Shown piece after piece: positions 33,309-41,536 of a stretch of 64,000 nt of DNA. The stretch comes from Kitasatospora atroaurantiaca (lineage in GTDB: Bacteria > Actinomycetota > Actinomycetes > Streptomycetales > Streptomycetaceae). The stretch covers positions 2,170,001 to 2,234,000 of the forward strand of contig NZ_VIVR01000001.1 in NCBI RefSeq assembly GCF_007828955.1. The letters run 5' to 3'. Each line of letters starts with the position of its first letter. Positions within the stretch are counted from its first letter, which is position 1. Under the pieces are notes generated by a model. It was not told the DNA's origin and ran no database searches. It worked only from the letters and a program-made list of their open reading frames with translations. The position numbers were made by a program, and so were the translations under genes.

Positions 33309-33458
33309 CCATCCGCGCTTGCTCGGCCACTGGCCGCCATGGTGGTGGCTGCGGCTGAGGATCCCGCCGGCGCTGTCGTCGCTGTGGTGGTGGTGACCAC
33401 CGAACCCGCCGTGGTGGTGACCTCCGTGGTGACCGCCATCGTGTCCGCCGCCGTCCAT
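33252..33458 (-). CDS. Histidine-rich single-pass membrane protein
   Basis: 68 residues on the opposite strand: a Gly/His-rich N-terminus (HHGGHHHGGFGGHHHHSDD) and a clear C-terminal membrane helix (RGWLVVAIFVLLAFALVFL). The convergent overlap with the 32901 gene is 57 bases. His clusters suggest metal binding. Composition could be a low-complexity accident, but the clean membrane segment and stop argue for a gene. Confidence 0.42.
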   Translation of the reverse strand: MDGGGHDGGHHGGHHHGGFGGHHHHSDDSAGGILSRSHHHGGQWPSKRGWLVVAIFVLLAFALVFLAA

Positions 33459-33584
33459 CCCACACCCCCAAGTAGTAGCCGTCGAGCCAGCCTGGCACGT
33501 GCAGGCCCTCGCAACCTCAAGACAACCTCTGACGCCCGTCCGGCTGCCGTACCCGCGCGGCGGGCCACCACCCGAAGGAGCACG

Positions 33585-33977
33585 ATGCCCGACCTAAGCC
33601 CCGCCGAGACCCTCACCACCGCCGCGAAGCTCCTCAGGGAGCGAGCAACCGCCATCACTGCTCCTGACCCGGGCCTCGACCAGCCCTGGCACGTTGAAGA
33701 GTGCGCCGACAACGAGACCGGCGGATGCCCCTGCATCGTCGCCTACCAACAGCACGACGACAGCTCGGGCTTCGGCGTAACCACGCGGTACGTCGCCGAC
33801 GCCGAAACGCCGGAGTTCGCCCAGTGGATCGCCCTGATGAACCCCGGTGTCGGGCTCGCCCTCGCTGACTGGCTGGACGTGGCGGCCGCCAACGCCGCAG
33901 CGCTCACCTGGCCGAACCAGTTCATCGACAGTGCCCTCGCGGTGGCCCGGCAGATCCTCGGCGAGGTGACGGAGTGA
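33585..33977 (+). CDS. Hypothetical protein
   Basis: About 130 residues from ATG 33585 with GAAGGAG upstream; the longer open frame upstream is antisense shadow. Pattern includes WHVEECADNETGGCPCIVAY, VADAETPEFAQWIALMNPGV and LADWLDVAAANA. Resembles a common actinophage hypothetical. Overlaps the next start. Confidence 0.62.
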   Translation: MPDLSPAETLTTAAKLLRERATAITAPDPGLDQPWHVEECADNETGGCPCIVAYQQHDDSSGFGVTTRYVADAETPEFAQWIALMNPGVGLALADWLDVAAANAAALTWPNQFIDSALAVARQILGEVTE

Positions 33978-34357
33978 GCGCACGCCCCGGGATCGGCATC
34001 ATCGGCGTCGGCATGCCCGCCCACCTCCACCTCGAAGCGTTCGGCCGGGAGATCGAGGACGCATTCGGTCACCTCCCGATGCTGGTCGGCTCGTCCGCGA
34101 CCGGCAAGCAGTGGCGTGACGTCGACGTGCGGCTCATCCTCCCCGACGACGAGTTCGACCACCTGTTCCCCGACCACGACGCGCCCGCACGCATGGACGG
34201 CCGCTGGTCGCTGCTGTGCGCGGCAATCTCCGAACTCGGCCGTCTGCGGACCGGACTGCCCGTGGACTTCCAGATCCAGCGGATGAGCAACGCCAACGCG
34301 AAGTACGACGGGGTCCGGCACGCGCTCGGCCTGCACGCCGTGCGAGGTGGCCAGTGA
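33974..34357 (+). CDS. Nucleotidyltransferase-fold protein
   Basis: 127 residues from an overlapping GTG. LVGSSATGKQWRDVDVRLIL fits the pol-beta-superfamily signature (GS then DxD on a beta strand), and the DFQIQ later could be the third acidic position. Phage-borne proteins of this fold are known but their substrates are unclear. Length is close to the minimal domain. Confidence 0.62.
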   Translation: MSARPGIGIIGVGMPAHLHLEAFGREIEDAFGHLPMLVGSSATGKQWRDVDVRLILPDDEFDHLFPDHDAPARMDGRWSLLCAAISELGRLRTGLPVDFQIQRMSNANAKYDGVRHALGLHAVRGGQ

Positions 34358-34533
34358 GTGCCTCCGCGTGGGTCCTGCTCGCCTGCGCCGCCTTGCTGCC
34401 GATCTGCCTCCTCGTTGCGGCACTCTGCCGCACCGCCGACGACGACGGGCCCGCGCCCGAGACTCCACTCACCGACGACGAAGCCACCCAATTCGCCGCC
34501 ATCACCCACCAGTTCGAGGAGCCCGCGGCGTGA
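34354..34533 (+). CDS. Small membrane protein
   Basis: 59 residues from GTG 34354: one membrane helix (WVLLACAALLPICLLVAAL) and an acidic tail ending in FEEPAA. Overlaps both neighbours. Confidence 0.5.
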   Translation: MSASAWVLLACAALLPICLLVAALCRTADDDGPAPETPLTDDEATQFAAITHQFEEPAA

Positions 34534-34709
34534 ACGGCAGGCCCCAGCCCGCCACCGACCCCGTCGACCGCATCGTCCGCATCGTCCGCACCATCGAGAA
34601 CGCCACGGTCTCCCAGCTCAAGGAGGCATTCCACCGCCTCGGCTGGCCGCTCCTGTTCACCGTCACCGAAGCCCCGCAGTCCGAGATCGCAGAGGAGCCC
34701 ACAAGGTGA
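34530..34709 (+). CDS. Small hypothetical protein
   Basis: 59 residues from GTG 34530. Helical (DRIVRIVRTIENATVSQLKE) with a short hydrophobic strand (WPLLFTVTEAP). Unknown. Confidence 0.5.
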   Translation: MNGRPQPATDPVDRIVRIVRTIENATVSQLKEAFHRLGWPLLFTVTEAPQSEIAEEPTR

Positions 34710-35020
34710 CCGAGGGCCGACTCGGTGAGCTCCTCGGTCAGGTCGACAGCCGGCGTCTCACCCCGGATGAGGCAGGCCTGCTGCGCGCCGCCGTCCGGAT
34801 CCTGGTCGAGGAGCGGGACTATGCGACCCGTCATCTCCGTGGCGCGGAGAATGCGCTTCGCAAGGCTCGACGGCGCATCGACGCCGTACGCGCGCTGCAC
34901 CGGCCGGACGTGGCCGGAACATGCTGCGAGGAATGCAGGGACGCGGACAGCAACAGCGTGCGGTGGCGGTGTCCGACCATCCGAGCCCTCGACGGAATCG
35001 TGATGGGGGCCCCGCGATGA
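34706..35020 (+). CDS. Helical protein with Cys cluster
   Basis: 104 residues from GTG 34706. LTPDEAGLLRAAVRILVEER and a basic helix are followed by a C-terminal CCEECRDADSNSVRWRCPTI. The helical part resembles many actinophage early proteins. Overlaps both neighbours. Confidence 0.58.
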   Translation: MTEGRLGELLGQVDSRRLTPDEAGLLRAAVRILVEERDYATRHLRGAENALRKARRRIDAVRALHRPDVAGTCCEECRDADSNSVRWRCPTIRALDGIVMGAPR

Positions 35021-35139
35021 CCAGCGAGTACCTCACGCAGATCGTGCACCAGCGTGGAGGACGACCCATTCGAGGCGCCCGCGTGGCCGCAGCAGACAGT
35101 CACGACCCTCGGCAGCATTGCGGGCTCGGCGAAAACTGA
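35017..35139 (+). CDS. Short ORF at the end of the operon
   Basis: 40 codons from an overlapping ATG (MTSEYLTQIVHQRGG at the start). A second frame in the same place, from GTG 35054, reads EDDPFEAPAWPQQTVT and looks equally protein-like, so a frameshift is possible. Confidence 0.35.
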   Translation: MTSEYLTQIVHQRGGRPIRGARVAAADSHDPRQHCGLGEN

Positions 35140-35150
35140 CACGCCACGCG

Positions 35151-35174
35151 AGGGAAGTAGGACGATACTTCCCT
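35151..35174. promoter_or_regulatory. Inverted-repeat operator before the AlbA_2 gene
   Basis: Arms AGGGAAGTA (35151-35159) and TACTTCCCT (35166-35174) around a 6-base spacer, 37 bases upstream of the next start. Likely operator or promoter-proximal site of the gene at 35211. A TGCTGTCA sequence follows near 35177. Confidence 0.55.
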
Positions 35175-35210
35175 TGCTGCTGTCAGTAAGCAGCGCCTGT
35201 CGATCGAAGA

Positions 35211-36491
35211 GTGAGGATGCGCGTGACGCCACCGATCTACCTCTCGTCAGACACTCCCCGCTGGATGCCCCGGACCGAAGCCGACCTTCAGGCGGCGATC
35301 GACGGCGGCCTGATCGAGGAGTCGAACTACTTCGACGCGAAGAAGGAGCTCGTCACCAAGGGCGACAACAAGGAGCTGGCGCGGGATCTCGCGTCGTTCG
35401 CCAACGAGGGTGGCACGCTGATCATTGGCATCGCGGAGGACAAGGCCGCGCGCACTTTCAGCCTCGCCCCGCAATCGCTCGACGGCCTTGCTGAGAAGGT
35501 CAACTCGGTTGCCCGGACGATCCCCGACCCCCCACTCAACGTCGTGACCGCAGAGATCCCGACCGACACGGATAAGGCCGTCGGCTACCTCGTGGTGCAG
35601 GTACCAGCGAATCCGCAGGCACCGCACATGGTGGATGGGCGCTACCACGGACGGCACGACAAGCAGAAGCATGTGCTTACCGACGCTGAGGTCGCCCGAC
35701 TCCACGCCCGCCGCCGGGTCGCTGAGGACGATGTTCTCGCTCTGCTCCAGCGCGAGATCGACCAGGACCCGCTCGCCACTTATGGCTCGCAGTCCCACCT
35801 ATTCATCGTCGCGCAGCCACTCTCAGGTCAACACGACATGCTGCTCAAGCTCACCAGCGGGCCGGGCTGGAACATGCGGCTGGCGGAGTTCATCGACCGC
35901 GCGTACACCACCGAACTCAACGACGCGCTCGCCGGAGCGCAGATCGCGCCGGATCTGACCGACGCCGGCAACGGCTTTCGCCGGGCCGGCGGTGCCGCAC
36001 GGGCGACATCGAACCTCGGCGAAGGCCGGATTCACACGCCTACGGGCAGTAGCACGGATGAGCACGTCGTCGAGCTTCAGGTCCTCGAAGACGGTGGTCT
36101 GCGACTGTACTTCACCCGGTTCTCCGACGACAGCGAGGGGGAGCAGATGCTGTTCCCTGCGGTCGCAGTCAGCCTCACCCGTCGTCTCCTCCAGTTGACG
36201 CTCGCCGCAGCCGACGAGGCGGCTTACCGGGGCGGCTGGTCCCTGGCCGTGGGTGCCACCAGACTTGGAGGGCGACGCCCGTGGGTGAGTAACCGTTGGA
36301 GCAGTTGGGGCGAGACCACTCGGTACACCCAGGACTCGTACGCACAGCCCACGAGCGCAGCGTGGGCCGAGATCAACGAGTCCCCCGCCGCCGTCGCGAA
36401 CCGCCTCGTCGGCCGACTGCTCCGGGGTCTCGGCGTCGAGCAGTCTTTTACCCAGGCGCTGACCGACCCGGAGAAGCCAACCGAGTCCTGA
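35211..36491 (+). CDS. AlbA_2 / Schlafen-like ATP-binding-domain protein
   Basis: 426 residues. The N-terminal 150 residues hold an AlbA_2 fold (ESNYFDAKKELVTKGDNKEL, then ARDLASFANEGGTLIIGIAE), found in putative nucleic-acid-binding regulators and some defence proteins. The remaining ~270 residues form an unrecognised C-terminal domain. Three in-frame starts (GTG 35211, ATG 35217, GTG 35223) are close together. It has its own operator-like inverted repeat and a codon usage that is visibly less GC-extreme than the overlapping operon before it, which suggests cargo. A defence role is a guess. Confidence 0.72.
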   Translation: MRMRVTPPIYLSSDTPRWMPRTEADLQAAIDGGLIEESNYFDAKKELVTKGDNKELARDLASFANEGGTLIIGIAEDKAARTFSLAPQSLDGLAEKVNSVARTIPDPPLNVVTAEIPTDTDKAVGYLVVQVPANPQAPHMVDGRYHGRHDKQKHVLTDAEVARLHARRRVAEDDVLALLQREIDQDPLATYGSQSHLFIVAQPLSGQHDMLLKLTSGPGWNMRLAEFIDRAYTTELNDALAGAQIAPDLTDAGNGFRRAGGAARATSNLGEGRIHTPTGSSTDEHVVELQVLEDGGLRLYFTRFSDDSEGEQMLFPAVAVSLTRRLLQLTLAAADEAAYRGGWSLAVGATRLGGRRPWVSNRWSSWGETTRYTQDSYAQPTSAAWAEINESPAAVANRLVGRLLRGLGVEQSFTQALTDPEKPTES

Positions 36492-36574
36492 ACTCCCGGC
36501 CGGCAGGTCTCCGCAAAGCCCCGCCGTGCGCGGACCTGCTGGCTCCGTGGCATGGCTCCCGGAACGCCTGCACG

Positions 36575-38014
36575 TCAGGGCTGCAGGCGCAGCACCGCGA
36601 CGTGGTCACGGTTCAGGAGCAGTTCGTAGGTGGCGCCGGGGTGGAGTTGCGCCCCGTACGCTGCCGGGTCTTTGATGCCGTCGCCCCAGCCCTGCAGGTC
36701 GAGGAGGAGGTAGTCCGGTGGGCGGGTCTTGCTGCCGCCGACCCAGTAGGTGTCGGTGCGGGCTGCGAGAGAGGCGAGGGTGGAGTTGACGGACTCGACG
36801 CGTACGCCGTCCGGGACGAGGTGCAGCGCGTCGCGCATGGTGGCTGCACGGGGGCCGCTGGACCAGGCGTCGGCGCGGGCGAGGTCGCCGACGCCGTACG
36901 TCATGCCGGCGGAGCAGGCGAGCGCTACGGCGGGCAGGGCGGTGACGGTGCGGTCGGCGAGTTGCCGTAGCCATGGCCGGCTGGTCTGTCCGAGGCGGTC
37001 GGCGGCGTCCGCGGCGGCGAGGAACGCGATGGGCATGAGGGGCGCGGAGTAGTGCCAGCCGGTGCCCCAGAATGCCTCGTTGGTGGAGGTGAGCCGCCAG
37101 ACCAGCGTCGGGGCGGCGAGGACCGCAAGGGGTGAGCGCAGGGCGAGAAGGCCGGTGATGCCTGTGGTCCAGGCGACGGTCTTCCACGCTTCCAGTCGGC
37201 TGAGGGGCTGCCAGATCGCCTGCCACCAGCCGTGGTGCGGCGCCTTGGACCAGTAGTCGAAGTGGTGCTGTGGGTTGAAGTGCGGGATGAGCCACCAGAC
37301 GGCGGCGGCGGTGCCGGCCAGGCCCGCCGCGAGGAGGATCGTTCCTGTCCACCAGCGACGCCCCTGCCAGAGGAGGAGCACGCCAACGGTGGCGACGGTC
37401 AGCCCGAGGTCCTCTTTGACGAGGAGCAGCGGCAGCGCCCACCAGGCGGCGCGGTGCCAGCGTCGGAGGAGGAGTTGCCGGCAGCTGATGGCGAGAAGGG
37501 GGACGGCGAAGGCGATCTCGTGGAACTCGGCGTCGGCCGCCCGCTGGAGGCCGAAGGACAGTCCGTACGCTGCGCCGATGCACAGGCCGCGGTTGCGGCC
37601 GAGGAGGCGTGCCGCGGTGTCGGAGACGATGCCGGTGGACCAGGCGAACAGGCAGGCCTGGGCGAAGAGCAACGTGACGGGTGTGGGGAAGAGCCGGAAC
37701 GCGGGCGCGAGGAGAGCGAGGATCGGGCTGAAGTGGTCGCCGAGGAGGTTGAAACCCTCGCCCTTGATGGGGACGATCGGCGCCCGGAGGTGGGCGTAGG
37801 CCTTGACCGCTTCGGTGAAGATCCCGAGGTCGTACGACGGGGAGCCGAACCGCTGGTAGCGGAGCACGGCGATCAGGGTGTACGCCGCGAGGAACAGGGC
37901 GGCGAGCGCCAGGTGCGGGGCTGTGGCCGGCCGCCAGAGCTGCTGGGCGGGGGCGCCCGGGGGTCTGGCCCACCGCGGTCTCGGGAGGGCCGGGCTCGCG
38001 GGCGTAGTGGTCAT
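36575..38014 (-). CDS. DUF2079 multi-pass membrane protein
   Basis: 479 residues with about eight to ten membrane helices and the DUF2079 signature (SYDLGIFTEAVKAYAHLRAP, then GDHFSPILALLAPAF). The family resembles membrane glycosyltransferase-like proteins of the GT-C type but has no proven reaction. Its N-terminus is MTTTPASPALPRP, sharing the MTTTP opening of the cassette genes. Divergent from Ku. Confidence 0.8.
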   Translation of the reverse strand: MTTTPASPALPRPRWARPPGAPAQQLWRPATAPHLALAALFLAAYTLIAVLRYQRFGSPSYDLGIFTEAVKAYAHLRAPIVPIKGEGFNLLGDHFSPILALLAPAFRLFPTPVTLLFAQACLFAWSTGIVSDTAARLLGRNRGLCIGAAYGLSFGLQRAADAEFHEIAFAVPLLAISCRQLLLRRWHRAAWWALPLLLVKEDLGLTVATVGVLLLWQGRRWWTGTILLAAGLAGTAAAVWWLIPHFNPQHHFDYWSKAPHHGWWQAIWQPLSRLEAWKTVAWTTGITGLLALRSPLAVLAAPTLVWRLTSTNEAFWGTGWHYSAPLMPIAFLAAADAADRLGQTSRPWLRQLADRTVTALPAVALACSAGMTYGVGDLARADAWSSGPRAATMRDALHLVPDGVRVESVNSTLASLAARTDTYWVGGSKTRPPDYLLLDLQGWGDGIKDPAAYGAQLHPGATYELLLNRDHVAVLRLQP

Positions 38015-38333
38015 GCCGTCCCCCAGGGTGCGTGCGCGTGGCGTGCACGCTACGCCCAGGGGGTGACAGGTCTGTGGTGAACGCGTGGACTAGGTCGAGG
38101 AGTTGAAGGCGGCGACTGCCACCTGTCCGGAGTCTGTGCCGGGGAGGGCACGCTTGAGCTGGTCGGTGAGCTGCCGCGGGTCCTGCTGGGCGGGCTCGGC
38201 GAGGGCGGGGCGCGGGGCCGGCGTGGCCGCGGGCGGTGTCATGCCGCCGGTATGGACGGGCGGCGTACGGGTGGCGCCGCCTGCCGGGGTGGGATGTGCT
38301 GTGACCAGGGGGATGACCTGCCCGGAGGGTCCC
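38015..38333. other. Intergenic region between DUF2079 and Ku genes
   Basis: 319 bases. A minus-strand reading frame (38090-38242) could encode about 50 residues ending QVAVAAFNSST; it overlaps the probable Ku promoter and is not called. No hairpin of note. Confidence 0.4.
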
Positions 38334-39194
38334 GTGCCGTCTTCTGCGATCGCCCGCAAAATGATCACATTCTCGCTGGTGTCGATACCGGTCTCGGTGT
38401 ACGCCGCCACGTCCCGGCACCAGGTGCCCCTGCACATGGTCCACGTGAAGGACGGCGCCCGGATCCGGCAGAAGAAAGTCTGCTCGGCCGAGGAAGTCGA
38501 GGTCCCCGACGGTGACATCGTCCGCGGCTACGAGCTGCCGTCCGGGGACACCCTGATCCTCACCCGCGAGGACCTGGAGTCCCTCCCGACACCGGACACC
38601 CGCGAGATCAGGGTGCTCGGCTTCCTGCCGGAGGAACGCGTCGACGTCCTGCACTACGACAAGGCGTACTACCTCGGCGCGGACCAGGCCGCCGCGCGGC
38701 CGTACGCGCTGCTCCGCGAGGCCCTGACCCAGTCCGGGCAGGTCGCGATCGCCCGGACGGCGCTGCGCACACGCGACAACCTGGTGGTGCTGCGGGTCCG
38801 CGATGACGTCATCTCGATGGTCACGCTCCTCTGGCCAGACGAGGTGCGCCCCACCGAGGGCATCGCCCCGGCGACACCTGAGCTCCGTCCGGAGGAGGTC
38901 GCGCTTGCCAGGCAGCTCATGGACACGATCAGCTCCGATTTCGACCCGTCCCTGGAGAGGGACGAGTACACCGTGGCGCTGAAAGAGGTCGTGGAGGCGA
39001 AACTGGCCGGACTGCCGGCCCCGCACCTGCCGGAGGCCAGGGTGCTGCCGCCCGCCGGGGGTGTGCCTGACCTGATGGCCGTGCTGGAGGCGGCGGTCAA
39101 GCGCGCCGAACAGGAGCATCCGAAGACCGGATCGGCGCGGGGCAGGAAGACCACCGCGAGGAAGGCGCCGGCCAGGAAGCCCCGGGGGTCGTGA
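38334..39194 (+). CDS. ku: Ku-family DNA end-binding protein
   Basis: About 286 residues from GTG 38334 (GGAGGG upstream), a normal bacterial Ku length. N-terminal IARKMITFSLVSIPVSVYAA, the HMVHVKDGARIRQKKVC segment and the GFLPEERVDVLHYDKAYYL block are characteristic. The bacterial homodimer rings DNA ends and recruits ligase LigD for non-homologous end joining. The C-terminus is Lys/Arg-rich (RGRKTTARKAPARKPRGS). No LigD is encoded in the window. Ku carried on a phage-like element recalls the Ku genes of mycobacteriophages Omega and Corndog. Confidence 0.85.
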   Translation: MPSSAIARKMITFSLVSIPVSVYAATSRHQVPLHMVHVKDGARIRQKKVCSAEEVEVPDGDIVRGYELPSGDTLILTREDLESLPTPDTREIRVLGFLPEERVDVLHYDKAYYLGADQAAARPYALLREALTQSGQVAIARTALRTRDNLVVLRVRDDVISMVTLLWPDEVRPTEGIAPATPELRPEEVALARQLMDTISSDFDPSLERDEYTVALKEVVEAKLAGLPAPHLPEARVLPPAGGVPDLMAVLEAAVKRAEQEHPKTGSARGRKTTARKAPARKPRGS

Positions 39195-39224
39195 CCAGCC
39201 GTGGGCCCGCTACCTCGGCGGCCG

Positions 39225-39698
39225 TCAGCCAGAGAGGAGGCGCGCCGTGGCGTGCAGTACATGGCCGGCCTCGCGGGCCTTCTCCAGCCTGTCGGTGAAC
39301 GCTTCCACACGGGCAGCAGGTGCCATGTCCGGTAGGTCCGGTGGCCAGGTCCCGGGTGGCACGATCACGACGACTGCGCTGTCGCGTACCCGGGCGGCGG
39401 CCAGCCAGCCGGGTGAGAGCGGGGCAGGCGGGTCCAGCTCCCACACCTGGAGGCCGCCGACCAGGACAAGCTTGAGCAAGTGACCAGCGTGCACGTGCAA
39501 GGCCGCGCTGGCCGGCGGTGGCTCGCCGGCCGCCCGGGTGAAGCCGCTGTCCCGGGCATCGTCGCGCAGCTGGGTATGAAGGGACGGGTCGACTTCGGCA
39601 ATCGCTTCGGCGAAGGGCACCTCGGTGGCGGACTCGCGCACCACGAATGCCCAGTGCATGGGTGCGGGGGTGCCGCGCCTGTCTGCGTCAGTGGCCAT
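39225..39698 (-). CDS. Hypothetical protein
   Basis: 157 residues. Alternating beta and alpha pattern with MHWAFVVRESATEVPFAEAI and LLKLVLVGGLQVWELDPPAP. Resembles hypothetical proteins common in Streptomyces; no function assigned. Its ATG overlaps the stop of the gene at 39688. Confidence 0.55.
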   Translation of the reverse strand: MATDADRRGTPAPMHWAFVVRESATEVPFAEAIAEVDPSLHTQLRDDARDSGFTRAAGEPPPASAALHVHAGHLLKLVLVGGLQVWELDPPAPLSPGWLAAARVRDSAVVVIVPPGTWPPDLPDMAPAARVEAFTDRLEKAREAGHVLHATARLLSG

Positions 39699-39987
39699 GA
39701 CCGTGCAGCGAGCCGCCCGGTTGCAGCGCGGCGGAGTTGTCGGCGATCAGTGGCACGTGAAGGCCCTCGCATTCCCAGTCGTGCGGGCGCTCGCCTCCGA
39801 TCCCGCGGCAGGCCGGGCATTCGGTGCGGGGCAGCGCGGAGCCGGGGTGCCAGCCCGTTCCGTGGCAGTCGGCGCAGCGGCTGGCTGCGGCGCCGCACGT
39901 GCAGAGCGTGGCGGCCCGGTCGGCTGCGGCGTGGAGGTCGATGTTCACGGCTGGGCAACGCGGCCGGGCGGGCTGGGTCACGGGCAC
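39688..39987 (-). CDS. DnaJ-type zinc-finger protein
   Basis: 99 residues from GTG 39987. Central CADCHGTGWHPG...CPACRGIGG motif matches half of a DnaJ zinc finger (CxxCxGxG repeats). An 11-base overlap (ATGGCCACTGA) couples it to the downstream gene. No J domain present. Confidence 0.6.
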   Translation of the reverse strand: MPVTQPARPRCPAVNIDLHAAADRAATLCTCGAAASRCADCHGTGWHPGSALPRTECPACRGIGGERPHDWECEGLHVPLIADNSAALQPGGSLHGHGH

Positions 39988-40398
39988 GTCAACTGCGCGC
40001 GCACGCGCCTTCCAGAGCCGGTGCGACTTTGCGAGCTACATGGCACGGGGCTGGTGGTCTGAGCTGGGTCCTACGGCCGGTTTGATCGCTTTGGTTGGCA
40101 CCAGATAGTCAGGTTTGTTGTCATCTGGTCCAGATTTTCGGTCCGGTTGTCACCAACTCCGGAGTTCGTTTGCGGTCGACCAGTTGGCCCGGCTTCTCTG
40201 GCGGGGCGGAGATCAAACCGTTCCAGGGGCGGTTGTGGGGGCGCACCGTGTGAGCGACTCGCACCCGTGCGCCGGTGGCGTGCTTCTGCAAGCCAGGTGC
40301 GCCGCTGGCTGGCACCCTGCTCAACTGATGTCGCGTACATGACGTCGTTCGTGTGCCGTGTGGGCAGGTGGTCGCCGCACGGCGGAGAGGATCCCCCT
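39988..40398. other. Leader region of the terpene operon
   Basis: About 410 bases without a supported gene. The segment 40090-40160 is unusually T-rich for this genome and contains imperfect inverted repeats (ACCAGAT ... ATCTGGT), so it probably holds the promoter of the terpene genes. An in-frame extension of the synthase runs through but looks non-coding. Confidence 0.45.
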
Positions 40399-41478
40399 GT
40401 GGGTAGCTCACCAGCACCGTTCATTTTGCCCAGGGTGTTCTGCCCGTTCGAGCCGGCAGTCCACCCCGATGCCAAGGATGTCGACCGACGGGCAGCCGCC
40501 TGGTTGGTCGAAGGTCAGTACGTGGAGGACCAGCATCTTCTCGCGCGCACCCTGGCCTCCCGGTCGGGGATCTTCGTTTCCCGGTGCATGCCGGCGGCTG
40601 ACCCTGACCGGCTGGAAACCCTTGCCCGCTGGGTCTACTGGGGCTTCGCCTTGGACGACACTTACGCGGACCGCGGCCCGACCAGCACAGACCCGACCGC
40701 CTTCCTTCCGCTGGCCGCCCGACTGGTGCACGCCACCGAGTCACTGGATGACCGGATCGCGCAGGGGCACCCTCTGATCGGTGCACTCCAGGACATCACC
40801 CGCCGCTTCGCCACACATGCCACCCCGACACAGCTCGCACGTTGGGCGCAGGGCCACCGACGCTGGATGACCGCCACCGCTGAGCAGATTGCATACCGCT
40901 CCCGCTCCCACACGCCCTCTCTGGACGACTTCCTCATCACCCGGCTGAACTCCGTCGGCGCAGCGGTGTCCTTCACCGCCGTCGAGTTGGTCCTCGGCCC
41001 GGAGTTGCCTGGCCGGGAACGCGACTCGATCGCGGTGCGTGCGCTGGTCGACCTCATCGCTCTGGTCACCGCTACCGACAACGATCTCTTCTCTTGGGCC
41101 GCCGAAGCCGTCGCTCACAACGGACGTGACCCCGGAATTCTCGACGTCCTGGCAGCTGAGTACTCCCTGACACCTCAGCAGGCACTGGCCGAGGCCATCG
41201 CCCTACGCGACCAAGCTCTGGCGCGTTACCTGCGTCTTCGCGAGCAGATCGACTCGGCGCTGAGTCGGGACCTGCACCGCTTCCTCGACACCTTGCAGCA
41301 CGTCGTCCGAGCCAATCTGGACTGGAGCGTTGACATGCTCGGTGCGCGGTACGCCGCTGAAGGTGTCGCGGCCCCGATCGACCGCTCGTGCCTGTGGACC
41401 GGCACGCCGGCCGCCTCCACCACGGCGGCTTCCGCGACCCCGGCGATCGCCTGGATGTGGGACGACCGCTCATTGTGA
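40399..41478 (+). CDS. Class I terpene synthase
   Basis: About 359 residues from GTG 40399, preceded by GGAGAGGA; homologs begin near ILPRVFCPFEPAVHPDAKDV. Metal-binding motifs are DDTYAD (residues ~95-100) and the NSE triad NDLFSWAAE, placed as in bacterial class I cyclases. The enzyme ionises a prenyl diphosphate and cyclises it. The adjacent long-chain prenyl diphosphate synthase suggests geranylgeranyl diphosphate as substrate, so a diterpene. The product cannot be predicted from motifs. Confidence 0.88.
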   Translation: MGSSPAPFILPRVFCPFEPAVHPDAKDVDRRAAAWLVEGQYVEDQHLLARTLASRSGIFVSRCMPAADPDRLETLARWVYWGFALDDTYADRGPTSTDPTAFLPLAARLVHATESLDDRIAQGHPLIGALQDITRRFATHATPTQLARWAQGHRRWMTATAEQIAYRSRSHTPSLDDFLITRLNSVGAAVSFTAVELVLGPELPGRERDSIAVRALVDLIALVTATDNDLFSWAAEAVAHNGRDPGILDVLAAEYSLTPQQALAEAIALRDQALARYLRLREQIDSALSRDLHRFLDTLQHVVRANLDWSVDMLGARYAAEGVAAPIDRSCLWTGTPAASTTAASATPAIAWMWDDRSL

Positions 41479-41536
41479 CGCTTTCCCTCCGCTTCCCCTT
41501 TCAGGGCTGGAGGCGGGCCGAGAGAGGGGCCCGAAC

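Noticed and set aside
36606..39119. An 837-codon minus-strand open frame
   Set aside because: Shadow of the DUF2079 and Ku genes; composition is Arg/Pro/His noise and it contradicts both real proteins.
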